A stretch of 64,000 nucleotides of DNA from Lutjanus erythropterus (taxonomy: Eukaryota > Chordata > Actinopteri > Lutjaniformes > Lutjanidae), in contig CM034603.1 of the NCBI GenBank assembly GCA_020091685.1, positions 28,984,298 through 29,048,297 on the forward strand, read 5' to 3'. Shown here piece by piece: positions 11,991 to 23,269 of the stretch. Positions within the stretch are counted from its first letter, which is position 1. Every line of letters starts with the position of its first letter. Below the pieces are notes generated by a model that worked only from the letters and a program-made list of their open reading frames with translations, was not told the origin of the DNA and did not search any database. A program made the translations under genes and the position numbers.

Positions 11991-13324
11991 CTACAACACA
12001 GGTAAGCTTCCTCACAGAACCTTTTACAAAGGGGCCACGATCTGAATGAGCTTAAAGCTCCAGAGATTCTGACAGCAGCTGTTCATGGCCAGTTAGCTCA
12101 GACTACCAGCTCTACAGCTCACTCATGCACCACATAGCCATGAGGCTATGGTCCCTGTGTTGGTTGACCTTTGTATCCCACCCCACCCCACCCCCGTGTC
12201 AGCCCTTTGCCCACTTATTAACATTTTTCAAAATGCAGTGGGTGGAGCTAGGCTCATTACAACGAAAAAAGGTGACAAAAAATGGTGAAAAACCAAATCA
12301 AACCAGCTGTAAAAATGTTTGTGAGTCAGTGTGCAGAAACAACAATTCTTAAATCATATGTTGTTTGATCAGTGCTTATGTTAAAATATGATAATATGTT
12401 TTTGGCAGAAATTCTTTGAAAGTCAGTACCACCTATAAAAATTAGTAACACTGTAAACGTCCACTCATTTCACAGCCGCTATTTCTTTCCAATGAACCTC
12501 TCACTGTGCAGCCCCCGTGTCACAACCAGAATATCTGTGCTGTTTGACTTGGTGCAATTAAGGGCAAGTGTGACATTACTGTCACCTTCCACCCACTAAC
12601 ATGCAAACAAAACAACACACACACACACAGAACAGAGGCATTAGCACATTACAGGATGTGTTGCCATGGTAATGCGACAACCCGTAATCACACTGAGTGT
12701 GTGGCTTGGTGAGTCACCCAGTGTTAATCCACATTCACATCATCTCAGTGCTTATTTCTGCCACATTTGCCATCATGTGTGTAGTCCAGCGTTAACATTT
12801 ATAGTTGGTAATAATATTCATACTGGGAACATTTGCTGAGTTTCATTGCTAAAGTTTATTGGTCAGTATGTGGACACCAGACGGATGTTATTGTTTAATT
12901 TCTTCCGTTTGGCTCATGGAGAGAGAGAGAGACAGAGAAAAGATGAGATAGTTACTGTGTTGAGAAATGTCCCTAATGTTTTCTCCAGTAACCACCTGCT
13001 TCTCTCTTCGCTCTTTCTTGTCTCTCTTTCTCTCTCTGTCTGATGTATTTTCCAGAAAGTAGGTCCCTGCTATTTCATCCTGTGGAACCTCCCCCTTGCT
13101 GAGTCTGGTATGGTCCCAGGTGCAAAGCTAAAAAGCAAAGCTTGGAAAATCCTGTTGTAACCCCCCCACACATTAGTGTCATACTCTTACTCTTACAATC
13201 TTACCATGTCAGACCCAGTAGCATGTCTGTAACACTTGAGATACACAGGTTTCCTATTTGTAAAATAATGTAAAATTGCATTTTTGAGACTTTCTACCAT
13301 AAGCCTCTCTTACCATAGTTAGCT
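11991..13324. other. Non-coding stretch, no gene seen
   Basis: Contains a C-rich run near 12180, a short (CA)n at 12616-12630, a short GA tract near 12919 and a pyrimidine-rich stretch near 13000-13040. Nothing gene-like. Confidence 0.6.
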
Positions 13325-13720
13325 AAAGTTGGGCTTACACTACCCAACTTTTGGGACGATTTCCCTAAGATGCACCCCTCCTGACAAGCGGAGGAAAATC
13401 TGGTCTGGGACCCTGGCTCACTGTTTTCCAACTCTGGTCCTCAGGGCTCACTGCCCTGCATGTTTTAGATGTTTCCCTGCTCCAACACACCTGATTCAAA
13501 TAATCAGCTCATCATCAAGCCTCTGCAGAAGCCTGATAACAACCTGATCATTTGAATCAGGTGTGTTGGAGCAGGGAAACATCTAAAACATGGAGGGCAG
13601 TGTGCCTTGAGGACCAGGGTTATGAAACACTGCCCTGGTTGATACTGATGCTTGGCCCAGATTATCCGATAATATGAGGGACTTACAGATCCAGTCTTAT
13701 ACTTGCAGACCCATTGCCCC
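13325..13720. repeat. Older repeat that hosts the hAT MITE
   Basis: The flanks TTGGGCTTACACTACCCAAC (13329) and GATTATCCGATAATATGAGG (13660) read like one teleost repeat split by the MITE at 13419-13632. The target duplication sits exactly where the two halves would join. Attribution of the flanks to a repeat family is from memory, and the right boundary is uncertain. Confidence 0.4.
13419..13632. mobile_element. hAT-like fold-back MITE with 8-bp target duplication
   Basis: Terminal inverted repeats begin CACTGTTTTCCAACTCTGGT and end in the complementary CCAGGGTTATGAAACACTG. Inside, long arms holding TTTAGATGTTTCCCTGCTCC and its complement make the element almost a perfect hairpin about a centre near 13525. 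The flanking octamers CCCTGGCT (13411-13418) and CCCTGGTT (13633-13640) agree at seven of eight positions, the 8-bp duplication expected of hAT elements. At 214 bp it has no coding capacity and would have depended on a transposase made elsewhere. The open frames that run through it on both strands come from the palindrome. Confidence 0.88.
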
Positions 13721-16679
13721 AATAATTTTCAAACATGTTTGATATTAAAATCTAGATGATTATGTCAGTACTTTGAATGGGACCAGAATAGCCAATGGGA
13801 CACAAGTCTACAAGGAGAGAGACGCAGCTGTGTGCAGCTGACAGTGTTGCCAAACAACGGTAAACATTCAAACCCTTGAGGCTAACATTTGCTAACATAC
13901 TACTTTTAAAAGATATTACTGATAGATATAATAGATATAACTGATAGTTTAAATCTCACATCCAGTTCTTGCTGAAGAATTAACAACCTGTGTTGACCTC
14001 ATCTCCCCACAGTTTCTCATCCAGACTCATTTAGCCTCCTACATTTGTTTTTTCCTCTCTGCTAAGCTTTACTGCAAAAAGTCGTTGCACCACCTCTGCA
14101 TGATAATTTTAATAATATCCTGTAGTTTATGATTAGAGAGAAAAACAACTTTGAAGTTCTCTTTATGTGCATAATGCAACCCAATTTCATTTTAAAACTC
14201 CTACAGTTTGAGTCTGGCTTAAGAGTGATTCATGAGTTTCAGAATGTAGGCCTAATGATAACTTATACATGGATATTTTCAGTATTAAAAAATAGAGCAA
14301 CCTGTTGGAAATTTGTGTGTGATCCTTTTCTAAACTTTTGACCCATGGCTGTCTTAGCAAGTACACATGGAATTCCAGTGAAAAATTGCAGCTAGTAGGA
14401 ATGATAATGCTAACCAACACACAAATGTAGCTCTACAGGCAGTAAAAAAGGAACTGTGAGTGGCCCAAACCCGCAGCACTGGTTAAAAGCACAGACGCGG
14501 CCTGTCTAACACGTAAGATAAAAGCTAGTTTATATAGTAAATTGCTGTGTGATTCTGAATGTTATATTAATAATGTCAGCTTGTAAACAGACACTACCAG
14601 ATGTGTTACCTTAATGCAACAACTCCACCCATATGTCAAACTGTGCGTACAGGATTTTATTAGCTTAATTGCCTGTCACAAAGCCCCGGACTGAAACTTT
14701 CACTGCAGGCTGACCAATGACCAAAGCACTGATCACAGAGCCTGACAAAAGTTTGCACAATTCATCCAGCACACAGTAACAGTGTGAGCTGTCTTACCTT
14801 AAAACGATTACTGGAGTGCAGCTTAATTGCAGCTCATTCTGTACTCTGTGCTAACAGGGAGGTTTCACTTCTTGGACAATGCACATTTTCCACCTATTCC
14901 TTTTGCAATTTGTGTCGTTTTTCATGTTGATCTTCTAGTAAGGTCCTAGTCGTTTTGGTTTGTGTTCTACCCCTCACTGATGCTGTCTTTTTGGAAGTGA
15001 ACATTTGCCATTATTTACTAAATTAGTTTATTAAATTCATCGGCCAACCTTAAGTTGTCAAGCAGGTACTTCTCAAGTCAGATGAATCTATAAAATAATG
15101 TTTTCATTCAGTTTTCTTCCCTCATGGTGAAATGCCTATTCCCTTTCACACATTAGGTGCCAGATATTGCACAAGCATTGCAGCTCTATCATGTAATGCT
15201 TTAATAAAGCCAATTATGTAACATCTGAACACTTAAGCAGATAGCTAAGGCCAGCAATGTTACATATTCCTCATCAGAAAAGGGTTTTTGCCTGCAGTTA
15301 GGATGCAGCTCCTTATCTGATCTGTTATGTCTAATCCTGTGGTTTTAATGTGACCACTTTAAATGTTTAATTATTTAACAGAGTAATTAGTGTAATATTC
15401 AAAGTGTTTTGCTGGAGACCAGACCGCCTGCAGCCTTCACATTGCTCTGTACCCCATACTGTTTTATTATCCAGGGAGGGAGTATGTGGGTGTGTGTTAC
15501 TGGGGTTGGTGTCATCTATGTGTTTGTGTTTAACACTTCCTGGGTGAATCATGAGTCTGGCCTCATGCAGTGCTGGTGATCTATGGCAGGTTGGTGTGAA
15601 CTCCTCACAGCTCCTCTCTCAGGCAGCTACACGTGTGATGCTGGGGGTCTGAGACTGAAATCACACATGTTATAACAGTTACGATTGTGAAAGAGCATTT
15701 CTGGCTCAGCCTCACTTGCAGCTAATGGTTTAATGGAATTACTCGGCCAGGTATGAGATGAGGATTTTGGACTCAAGCTGTGAGTGTCTTGTCTTGTGAA
15801 TGAATGCTCTGGAAGATGTCACAATAAGTGCCTGTTGTTCTGCAGTGTGATGAATGTTTCCTTTCCCACTGAAGGACCACAAGTGTGTAGCAACAAGTTT
15901 GTGCAGATTCTCAGTCATTCAGGTCAGGTATTGCTTGACCTCAAGCAAGTACAGTTGCCTACGCTAGCTCCTAGAGAGGGAACAAAATGGTGCATGGCTG
16001 ATGTAAATAAAAAAAAAAAAAGAAATTATTTGGTGCATTTCTTTCAGAGAAAAGCTTTCTTCTTGCAGCTACATCATAACAACCTTTCTTAGTAAATATA
16101 TGTAAATCAGATGTAGATTTGTCACCATGTGCCAGTGGGCATAATATTGGTGTTCATAATACAAAGCCTTTGTATTCTAAATTTTGATTTATGCAGCTTT
16201 TGGAAAAGGTGCAGGTAAGGTTTCACTTTAATTGCAAAGGAAAACATCATTTAGGGTAACTCCTTTCAGAAAGTGGCAGATGGTCAAATTTCTAGTCTCA
16301 TTATACACTGACTATTGCAAAGTAATTGCAAGGCATGTCTGCACTGTTCGAAATAAAAAACAGAAAATATCAGTGCAAGCATGCGAATAAGTGGAGTTAT
16401 TTCAGTATGTCTAATAGGTTTGACAACCACTACCAAAGGAAAACACACAGGTGATTGTCTTTACTCGCCTATCCTGTGCAGTGTCACAGGGTGTTGGACG
16501 GGGCTGTGTATCGGTATGCAATACCTTTGAAATATCAAACGACATAACCCAGTGCCAAGTCGTATTGAAGCTTCTCCAGGTAAATGGTATTTGCATTTAA
16601 TCCTTTTTGTACTCAGGTCTTTAAAAAGGTCTATTTTTGGTTTTGCTCTCAGCCAGTCACCACAAATATAGAAATAGAA
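13721..16679. other. Non-coding stretch with possible conserved blocks
   Basis: No gene seen. Sequence at about 14590-14900 and 15140-15420 is repeat-free with several TTAATTGC and TAATTA motifs. It may be conserved regulatory DNA, but this cannot be shown from one sequence. Confidence 0.5.
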
Positions 16680-16792
16680 ATATATTATTAATTGGGAGCT
16701 ATAGGGGAGAATTGTGACCTTTGGGCAAAAGATGAGAGAGAACGATGAAAAATGGGTGTCTCCTGGAAAAATCGGGAGGGTCGGCATGTATT
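16680..16792 (+). repeat. Interspersed repeat end, GGCATGTA family
   Basis: The core GTCTCCTGGAAAAATCGGGA followed by GGGTCGGCATGTA (16757-16790) matches the end of an element at 38796-38831, where the same words appear with few changes. About 60 bases before the core also align loosely (GAACGATGAAAAATGGG versus GAGGCAATGAAAAACCGG). In the second copy the opposite end is an inverted version, TACATACTTGCCAAC. Here only the right end is recognised. Confidence 0.5.
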
Positions 16793-16872
16793 TCTCCAGG
16801 CAGACTCCAGACAGTACAGTGCTGCCTGTATATCGCCATTGTTTCCACAGCTGTTCATTCAGTACAATAATA

Positions 16873-17193
16873 GAGCCCTAAGAAATAGGGTGAGAAGCTC
16901 AGACATCTCACTCAGAGTTCCTTTGTTCCGTTCCTTTGCTTCAAAAGGAGCTAGTTGAGTTGGTTCGGGCATCTGATCAGGACACCTCCTGGGCATTTCC
17001 TCTTGGAGGTTTTCTGGGCACATTCAACTGGTAGTAGACCCCAGGGTAGACCCAGAACATGCTGGAGGGATTTTATCTCTAATCTGGACTTGGAACGCCT
17101 CTGGAATCCCCAGGAGGAGCTGGAAAATACTGCCTTGTGTAACCTGCTGCAACTATGACTAGGCCCTGGATAAGCAGAAGAAAATGGATGGGT
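16873..17193 (+). mobile_element. LINE 3' end, RTE/Rex3-like (family tentative)
   Basis: The frame from 16955 to 17158 encodes the C-terminal tail of a non-LTR retrotransposon ORF2: residues WFGHLIRTPPGHFLLEVF, then GSRPQGRPRTCWRDFISN and WNPQEELEN, which match the GRRPRGRPRTRWRDY...GIPPEELE pattern of fish LINEs. Upstream bases (AGAAATAGGGTGAGAAGCTC at 16881) continue the similarity but are shifted in frame. It ends GGATAAGCAGAAGAAAATGG at about 17170, the usual terminus. The 5' part with reverse transcriptase and endonuclease is missing, as is typical of 5'-truncated insertions. Confidence 0.8.
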
Positions 17194-20044
17194 GAATGCT
17201 AGTCTATCACAGGACAATAAAAATGCAACCATTCAAAAATACGGTATAATCTCCTTTTCTTTCCATTCCTATGCACATACAAAACATTTTGCATCAGATA
17301 GTGAAATCAGTTCCATTTACTGATAAGGTTTATACTTACTATCCTTCAGTTATGCGCAGGTGCTGCAGGGTAGTAGAGAAGGATATCTTATCCCAGAGAT
17401 TGTAGGAGCTTGTTTATATATAAAGATTACACAATGTCGGTAAAACAAACGCACTGACATGTTTTCTCTTGAGAATAATTTATTATCATTAACAGGGGTG
17501 AGGTAATTCTCAAGAAAAGCTTTTTATGAGCCAGTACTCTCACCAGAGACTGCTGTGGAAGAGTATTTACAAGTTACGTAAGAAGAGGGGCAATAATGAA
17601 GATGATTATGAGTTACATAAAACTGCCCACTGAGACTAAGACATTCCACTTGACAGGGATGAACACCCACCACATCATTCAAATGCTGGTGCAACTTGTC
17701 ACTGTGCTCTGACACTATAAAAGTCACTGTATTGGTCCCAAGGAGGGGGTGGTTAGAACAGTATGTACAGACCAAATAGAGGGTATGCAGTGACACTGTA
17801 CCCAAACATCAGACTGAGTGGTAAAACATCCTGTAGCATGGCTGCCTTTAGTAGGGAAAGCTGCAAAACCCAGAGTAAAACAATCTATTAGCTGCTGAAA
17901 GGTAGTTGGTGATCCTTACAACTAAGAAACAGTGGTTCATGGACACTGACATGTGGCCAGGAATCAGGTTTCCTGACATTTATATGTACTTGATTTTACA
18001 CAAAGCAAAGGATTCATAGAGAAGCCTGAACACTTGGTTGTAATTCTACTTAAAGGCTGGATTTGTCGGGAAATTAAAGTGAAAATGCCATGCAAGTATA
18101 ATCTGGTTATATGTGGACAGGTCTGTACTAGTATTTCTGTTTTATGACATTATTAGAGAGACATGTTCACATGCAGCATCATGTCTGGGGTAAATATGCA
18201 CAATGCGATGCACATTTGTAGAATAAGAAGCTCAGTTACACTGTAGATGCTAAATATTTAATTGATAAATATATTTAGCCAATACAGAATATAACTCAAG
18301 GTATGACTTTACCTAAAATCCAACATATCTGACACACAATGACAACCTCAAATCCATGTTTCAGTGCCCGGATTACAGTTGTTTCTGTGAGCTGCTGCGA
18401 TCCATTTACTTCACTTTTCTTTAGTTATTGTCAGTCTGTAAAAAGATCACTCTGATTTCTTATTGAATCTATTTGTACTGTCAATTGCACAACAGCTGTT
18501 TCCCATTTCACATGTGTGTTTTTTTGTGTTTTTGTGACATTCAAGCTGAATGCTACCACTGCCATTTAGTCATGTTTTTACCACTCACCACATTTACTTC
18601 TGCATACTGTGACATCACATGCAAACCCTCAAAAAAGAACCGTATGTGTCAGTTGTTTGTCCAGAGATCAAGTGTATGATATGCAGAAAAAAACCCCACT
18701 GAAACCTCTGCCACAGTCCATCCTGTGATTCCACGGCATTTAAAACAAAACTGAAGTAACTTCAGTGTGAATATAAAAGGTCACTTCTGCGCTTGAATCC
18801 AACTTGTGCCTGCTTTTAAATCATGAGATGTGTTTGTCATGTGACTTGCCAAGAGAAGCCTGAACTAACAGAATTTAAGAAATTTCTTTCACACATAGTA
18901 TCATGCAGACCACAATATCACACTCTATCTGTGCTGAATTTCTGTGTAAGTGACGCTACTTTTGTCTCACCCAGAATGAGAAAGAGGCTTAACCACTGAC
19001 TGCACAACTCAAGAGAGAAAAAAAACCAAGACATTTTTAGAAGACAGAAACTCTTCACCATGAAAACCCCGAATATATTGAAGAAACTCACTGGAAAGCA
19101 GATATGAAAGTTAGGAAAATGCATCTGAACAAGCTGCATGCTTTAGTTCTCCACACCCACAGCTTGTTCATGATAAAAGACAAAAGGAAAAGGAGCATTA
19201 TGATCCAGTTGCCATAGCAGCTGTAAGTTGGTCAGTAGGATGGGAGTGTGTGTACAGAATGACTCTTCATGGCCTAATGTATCCAGACCCAGCTGACGCA
19301 GGCATTGTACGTAAATGTTGCCATGCACTGATCTTTAATCAGTCTTGAACACTGAACCACTCTGCACATGAAAAAAGAACATTACCTTTGCATCTTGAGG
19401 TACTTTGACTCATAAGTGACTCATAGTGATCAATACTTTTGTTATTTTAGCATCCACTGAATAGGGAGGTCAGAAACATGGCATCCACATTTAGCATTAG
19501 CCATCTTCTGCAACAGATGGTATGCAAAGATTAACATATTAGTGGAGGCATTATTTGCAGAGAAGTTATATGTTTGCACGTTCACCCAGAGACCACAGTG
19601 AATTATTATCACACAAGGTAGATGGTGGGTGGCTGCTGTACAGCCTCTATCCTCACGTTCCTCAAATAACAACTGACAGAAAATCTTAAAATAAATAAAT
19701 AATAGAACAGAGCACATCTATTTAAAAAGTCCACATGTACATATCTGAGATTTAGTGAACAAAAGGGGAAGCCACCGTACAATGAAGTTCAGCTAAAACC
19801 ATTGCCTCTGAGGAATGTCTAATTAATCTCAAACCTGGCATGGCATTAGTAAAGGTTAATTCGTTATGAATCGTCAATTGTTTTACACTCTATAACTTTG
19901 TTAGATATGCTTGAGTGATCAAACCATTCCTCACTTTATGACCCTAATGAAGCACAAGGCTAAATCCTTAATCTTACTTCACACCTCATGACTGGTTGTA
20001 GAAATTCACTGCAAGAAATTAATTTCATTTTCAAGCTTTAAGCC
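17194..20044. other. Non-coding stretch, nothing recognised
   Basis: No coding similarity, no simple repeats of note and no recognisable transposon ends over nearly 3 kb. Confidence 0.6.
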
Positions 20045-20084
20045 AGATTGCACCAGAAAATTTCACCAACTGAGCTACCTGGCC
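20045..20084 (-). repeat. tRNA-like A-box remnant (candidate SINE fragment)
   Basis: On the minus strand the sequence reads GGCCAGGTAGCTCAGTTGGT. It contains a perfect polymerase III A box (TAGCTCAGTTGG, complement of 20067-20078) at the position it has in a tRNA. A matching B box (GGTTCGAATCC-like) is not found within the next 60 bases. This is therefore not a tRNA gene. It may be a decayed tRNA-derived SINE head or a chance match. Confidence 0.35.
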
Positions 20085-20499
20085 ATCTTTATTGTTATTT
20101 TAAACATACAGTAACTGATTTTTGGATGCAGTAAAGACAAGCTGTGAAGACGATACTCCACATGTTATCTGATATTGAAATATGTATTTCAGGCCTCTAC
20201 ATCTTTATATGTTCGTGTGTATCGACGATGAATAAGCAATATGTTGCTGTGGAAATAAAGCTTCAATCGAGGGCGGGAAAAACCTACACTGTATGGAATA
20301 AGCACAATTTTTATGTTTTTTTAAAATCACAATTAATCAACTGATTGACTGTTAATGTTATCAGTGTTTGATTAAGGAAAGTGGAAAGTGGCTGACACCC
20401 TTGCATTCATTTGGACTTGTGTCTCTGGCCACCTGATGAATGTAAACTAAAATATTCCCACTCATTTTTGTTTTCGTTTTTTGGTGTCCACCTACTCCT
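20085..20499. other. Non-coding stretch, nothing recognised
   Basis: AT-rich unique-looking DNA with no gene or repeat recognised. Confidence 0.55.
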
Positions 20500-20760
20500 G
20501 AAAACATCTTTCATTGGTAAATGCTAACTAGTTGCTAACTTTAAGTGTCTCATGTTTGATGCTTGTAATGCACGGTAGGTTTTTAGAGCTTGCTTGCTGA
20601 AAACATCTGTGTGCTGCAACTGAACAATCACTATGAGAGCAGTGAGAATGAACATAGTAAAGTTTCCGGCTGGAAAACTAAAGCAAAGCGCTGAAAGAAG
20701 CTAAAACTGCTCTGTGACATTGAGCGGAAAAGCCAAGTCGGACGATAATTCTCAATGAGT
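20500..20760 (+). repeat. Interspersed repeat with AAAACTAAAGCAAAGCGCTG, copy 1
   Basis: The part GGCTGGAAAACTAAAGCAAA...GAAGCTAAAACTGCTC (about 20672-20715) aligns with GGCCATAAAACTAAAACAAT...GTTGCTTAAATGCTCC near 43584-43632 on the same strand. Both are preceded by short TGCTAAC/GATGCTAA-type words. The class is unknown and the ends are approximate. Confidence 0.4.
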
Positions 20761-22017
20761 GTATTACTTTGTAAAACTCCATTATATAATTTAATCCACT
20801 ATTATTATGAAAATACTGCTATTATAACCAATTTAAGTAACTAGCATCGCAAATGTTAATCAAATAAAACAATTTGACAAAAATCCCCCGAATATATGCA
20901 AAGCCATGCCTTTCTCCGTTCAGATCAATAGTCTGGGAGAGTCACAAGCACGTAATCAATACAGTCTCCAAATGATTTACGTCATGCATCTGTTATCATT
21001 GTGAATCTACGCAAGACACAAATTAGATTAGAATGAATCATGACTGCCAGTACACATTCCCATACTGGAAACAGTACAGTAGTGTTTCTTATCAGTTCTA
21101 AGTGAATGAAGGTTTAAGAGTGTCCTTATATTTCTAAATGAGCAGATATTGAGGCAGAGTGGCCTCTCATTGCTGAGTGAATAGATAATGCCAAAAAAGC
21201 ATCCTAGCTTTTGTGAATGTGTGCATATTTTCTTGGCCAAGGGGTCGGAATCAAAGAAATATTCTATGCATTTTTGTGCTGTGATGAGCATTTGTTCACA
21301 CTGAGGTCAATGAAATCTATGTGAGTATTTGTGGAGCCCACATTTGCTCTGAATCAGTTAGTACTCTCATGGACACTAGATTAGATGGAGAGAGAGCAAG
21401 AAGGAATGCATGAATGATGGAGGAGGACAGTATGACAGTGTGCATCATGCCTCTCTCAGCACAGAGGAGCTGCTGTGCCAACGAGCGAGAGCCAGAGCGA
21501 GGAAGATACCAGAGAGAGGATAGACACATAATAGCTTCCTTTACCCGCAGCCAGCCGACCAGCCATGCATTCAGACACAGACAGACAGTTCCCATAGGTG
21601 CTTCTCTGTTGAATAAAAATCAGAGGCCAGGCTGCACAATTTTCTCTCTCTTGGAGTAGATGCAGCAGCAGAATACCAAATAGAGGGCAAGGCATGGAGA
21701 CAGAAAAAGAGAGGAAGAGAGCGAGAGAAGGGAGCAGCGCAATGATGTCACAGCTCAGACGTGGTCTGCCTACATAACAGTATTACAACCACACCTGTCA
21801 TCCTCACTGCCATCGTCTTCTGGTTAATGGATCAGTGGGTTCTTAATGGATTTGATTCATGCATGCTTTAAGTTATACTTTGCAGAAAATAAACATGAAT
21901 GGGAAGATGATCATCTCAGAGAAGTTATAATGTATGCTGTGCTGCAGTCAGTCAATTAACATTGAACTCTAATGCATTTAGAGGTGAAGGTCTAAATATA
22001 ATTCCTGTTACTTCATT
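20761..22017. other. Non-coding stretch, no gene seen
   Basis: Mostly unique. A purine-rich GAGAGA-containing block near 21690-21735 precedes a repeat-free block at about 21740-21880, which is a candidate conserved element. Open frames on both strands near 21.3-21.7 kb overlap each other and show no domain. Confidence 0.55.
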
Positions 22018-23269
22018 TTAAAGGGGGTAGTTCAGATCATTTAATGTGAGGTTTTATTAGGTATTTAGCCACTTAAAAAAGGTCCACCCAAAAAAAATCA
22101 ATCAGTTCAAGTGTATGCTATATTATAGTATTGAATATACAGTACTGTGCAAAAAGTTTAGGCAGGTGTGAAGAAATGCTGTAAAGTAAGAATGCTTTCA
22201 AAAATAAAATAAAATGTAATTGTAGATGTAAATAAAATGTAACTGTTTTTTTTTTTTTTATCAATTTACAAAATGCAAAGTGAGCAAACAGAAGAAACAT
22301 CTAGATCAAATCAATATTTGGTATGACCACCCTTTGCCTTCAAAACAGCATCAGTTCTTCCAGGCACACTTGCACAAAGTCAGGGATTTTGTAGGATCAT
22401 AGTCAGGTGTATGATTAACCAGTTACACCAAACAGGTGCAAATGATCATCAATTTCATATGTAGGTTGAAACAGTCATTAACTGAAAGAGAAACAGCTGT
22501 GTAGGAGGCTTAAAACTGGGTGAGGAACAGTCAAACTCTGCTATGAAGGTGAGGCTGTGGTTTCATGTCACAGGTCAGACACCATGACAAGACTGAGCAC
22601 AGCAACAAGACACAAGGCAAAGATTTCAAAGCAGACTGGGGTTTTAAGATGTGCTGTTCAAGGTCTTCTGAAGAAGCACAAAGAAACGGGCGAGGACCGT
22701 AGACGCAGAGGTTGGCGAAGAAAACTTAGTGCAGCAGATGAAAGACACATTATGCTTACTTGCCTTTAAAATTGGAAGATGTCCAGCGGTGCCGCCAGCT
22801 CAGAACTAGCAGACACAGGTACACCCATCTACAGTCTGGCCAGTAATTGTCTTGCAGAACCTGGGAGTTGTTGGTTCACTGCTACAGATCAAGACAGTGA
22901 TATACAAGCAGTTGCCATGTTGTGTGAGGTAAAATGACTCACCCATGGAGTTTGGTTGGTGTGGAGAAAGCGATATTTGGCTTATATAACAGCAATTTCC
23001 AGTCAGAAAAGGCTGTCTGACAGCAAAGTATAGCAGTGAAAATATTCTAAATATAGCATACACTTAAACTGATGTTGATTTTTTTAGGTGGACCTTTTTT
23101 AAGTCGCTAAAATACCTTTTGTAGCTGATCCTTTCATACATTGCTAAGCTTCTGGTGGTCGTCTCTGGTTCTCCAAACTGGGGGCATGCTGACAACTGTA
23201 GTTAATACACTGACTGTGGTTATGTACTTTGTATAACCCCACATTAAATAATCTGAACTATCCCTTTAA
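22018..23269. mobile_element. piggyBac-like MITE (TTAA target), interrupted by a Tc1 remnant
   Basis: Both ends are TTAA (22018-22021 and 23266-23269). The left end reads AAAGGGGGTAGTTCAGATCA and the right end is its complement, ATAATCTGAACTATCCCTTT. Internal inverted words also pair: GGTCCACC (22081) with GGTGGACC (23089), and GTGTATGCTATATTATAGTA (22111) with the complement of CTAAATATAGCATACAC (23049). Without the inserted Tc1 segment the element would be about 520 bp and has no coding capacity of its own. The TTAA target and its duplication point to the piggyBac superfamily. The interior between about 22878 and 23035 also folds back imperfectly. Confidence 0.75.
22140..22870 (+). mobile_element. 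Tc1-like element fragment nested in the MITE
   Basis: It starts CAGTACTGTGCAAAAAGTTT next to a TA, the known terminus of a teleost Tc1 family, followed by AGGCAGGTGTG. The frame 22557-22769 encodes the N-terminal paired-type DNA-binding part of the transposase: residues STATRHKAKISKQTG, CAVQGLLKKHKETG and RKLSAADERHIMLT are family hallmarks. Shortly after, similarity continues out of frame (TCTACAGTCTGGCCAG at 22830) and then stops. The DDE catalytic region and the 3' inverted repeat are missing, so this copy cannot encode an active transposase. The right border with the host MITE lies near 22870-22878. Confidence 0.85.
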
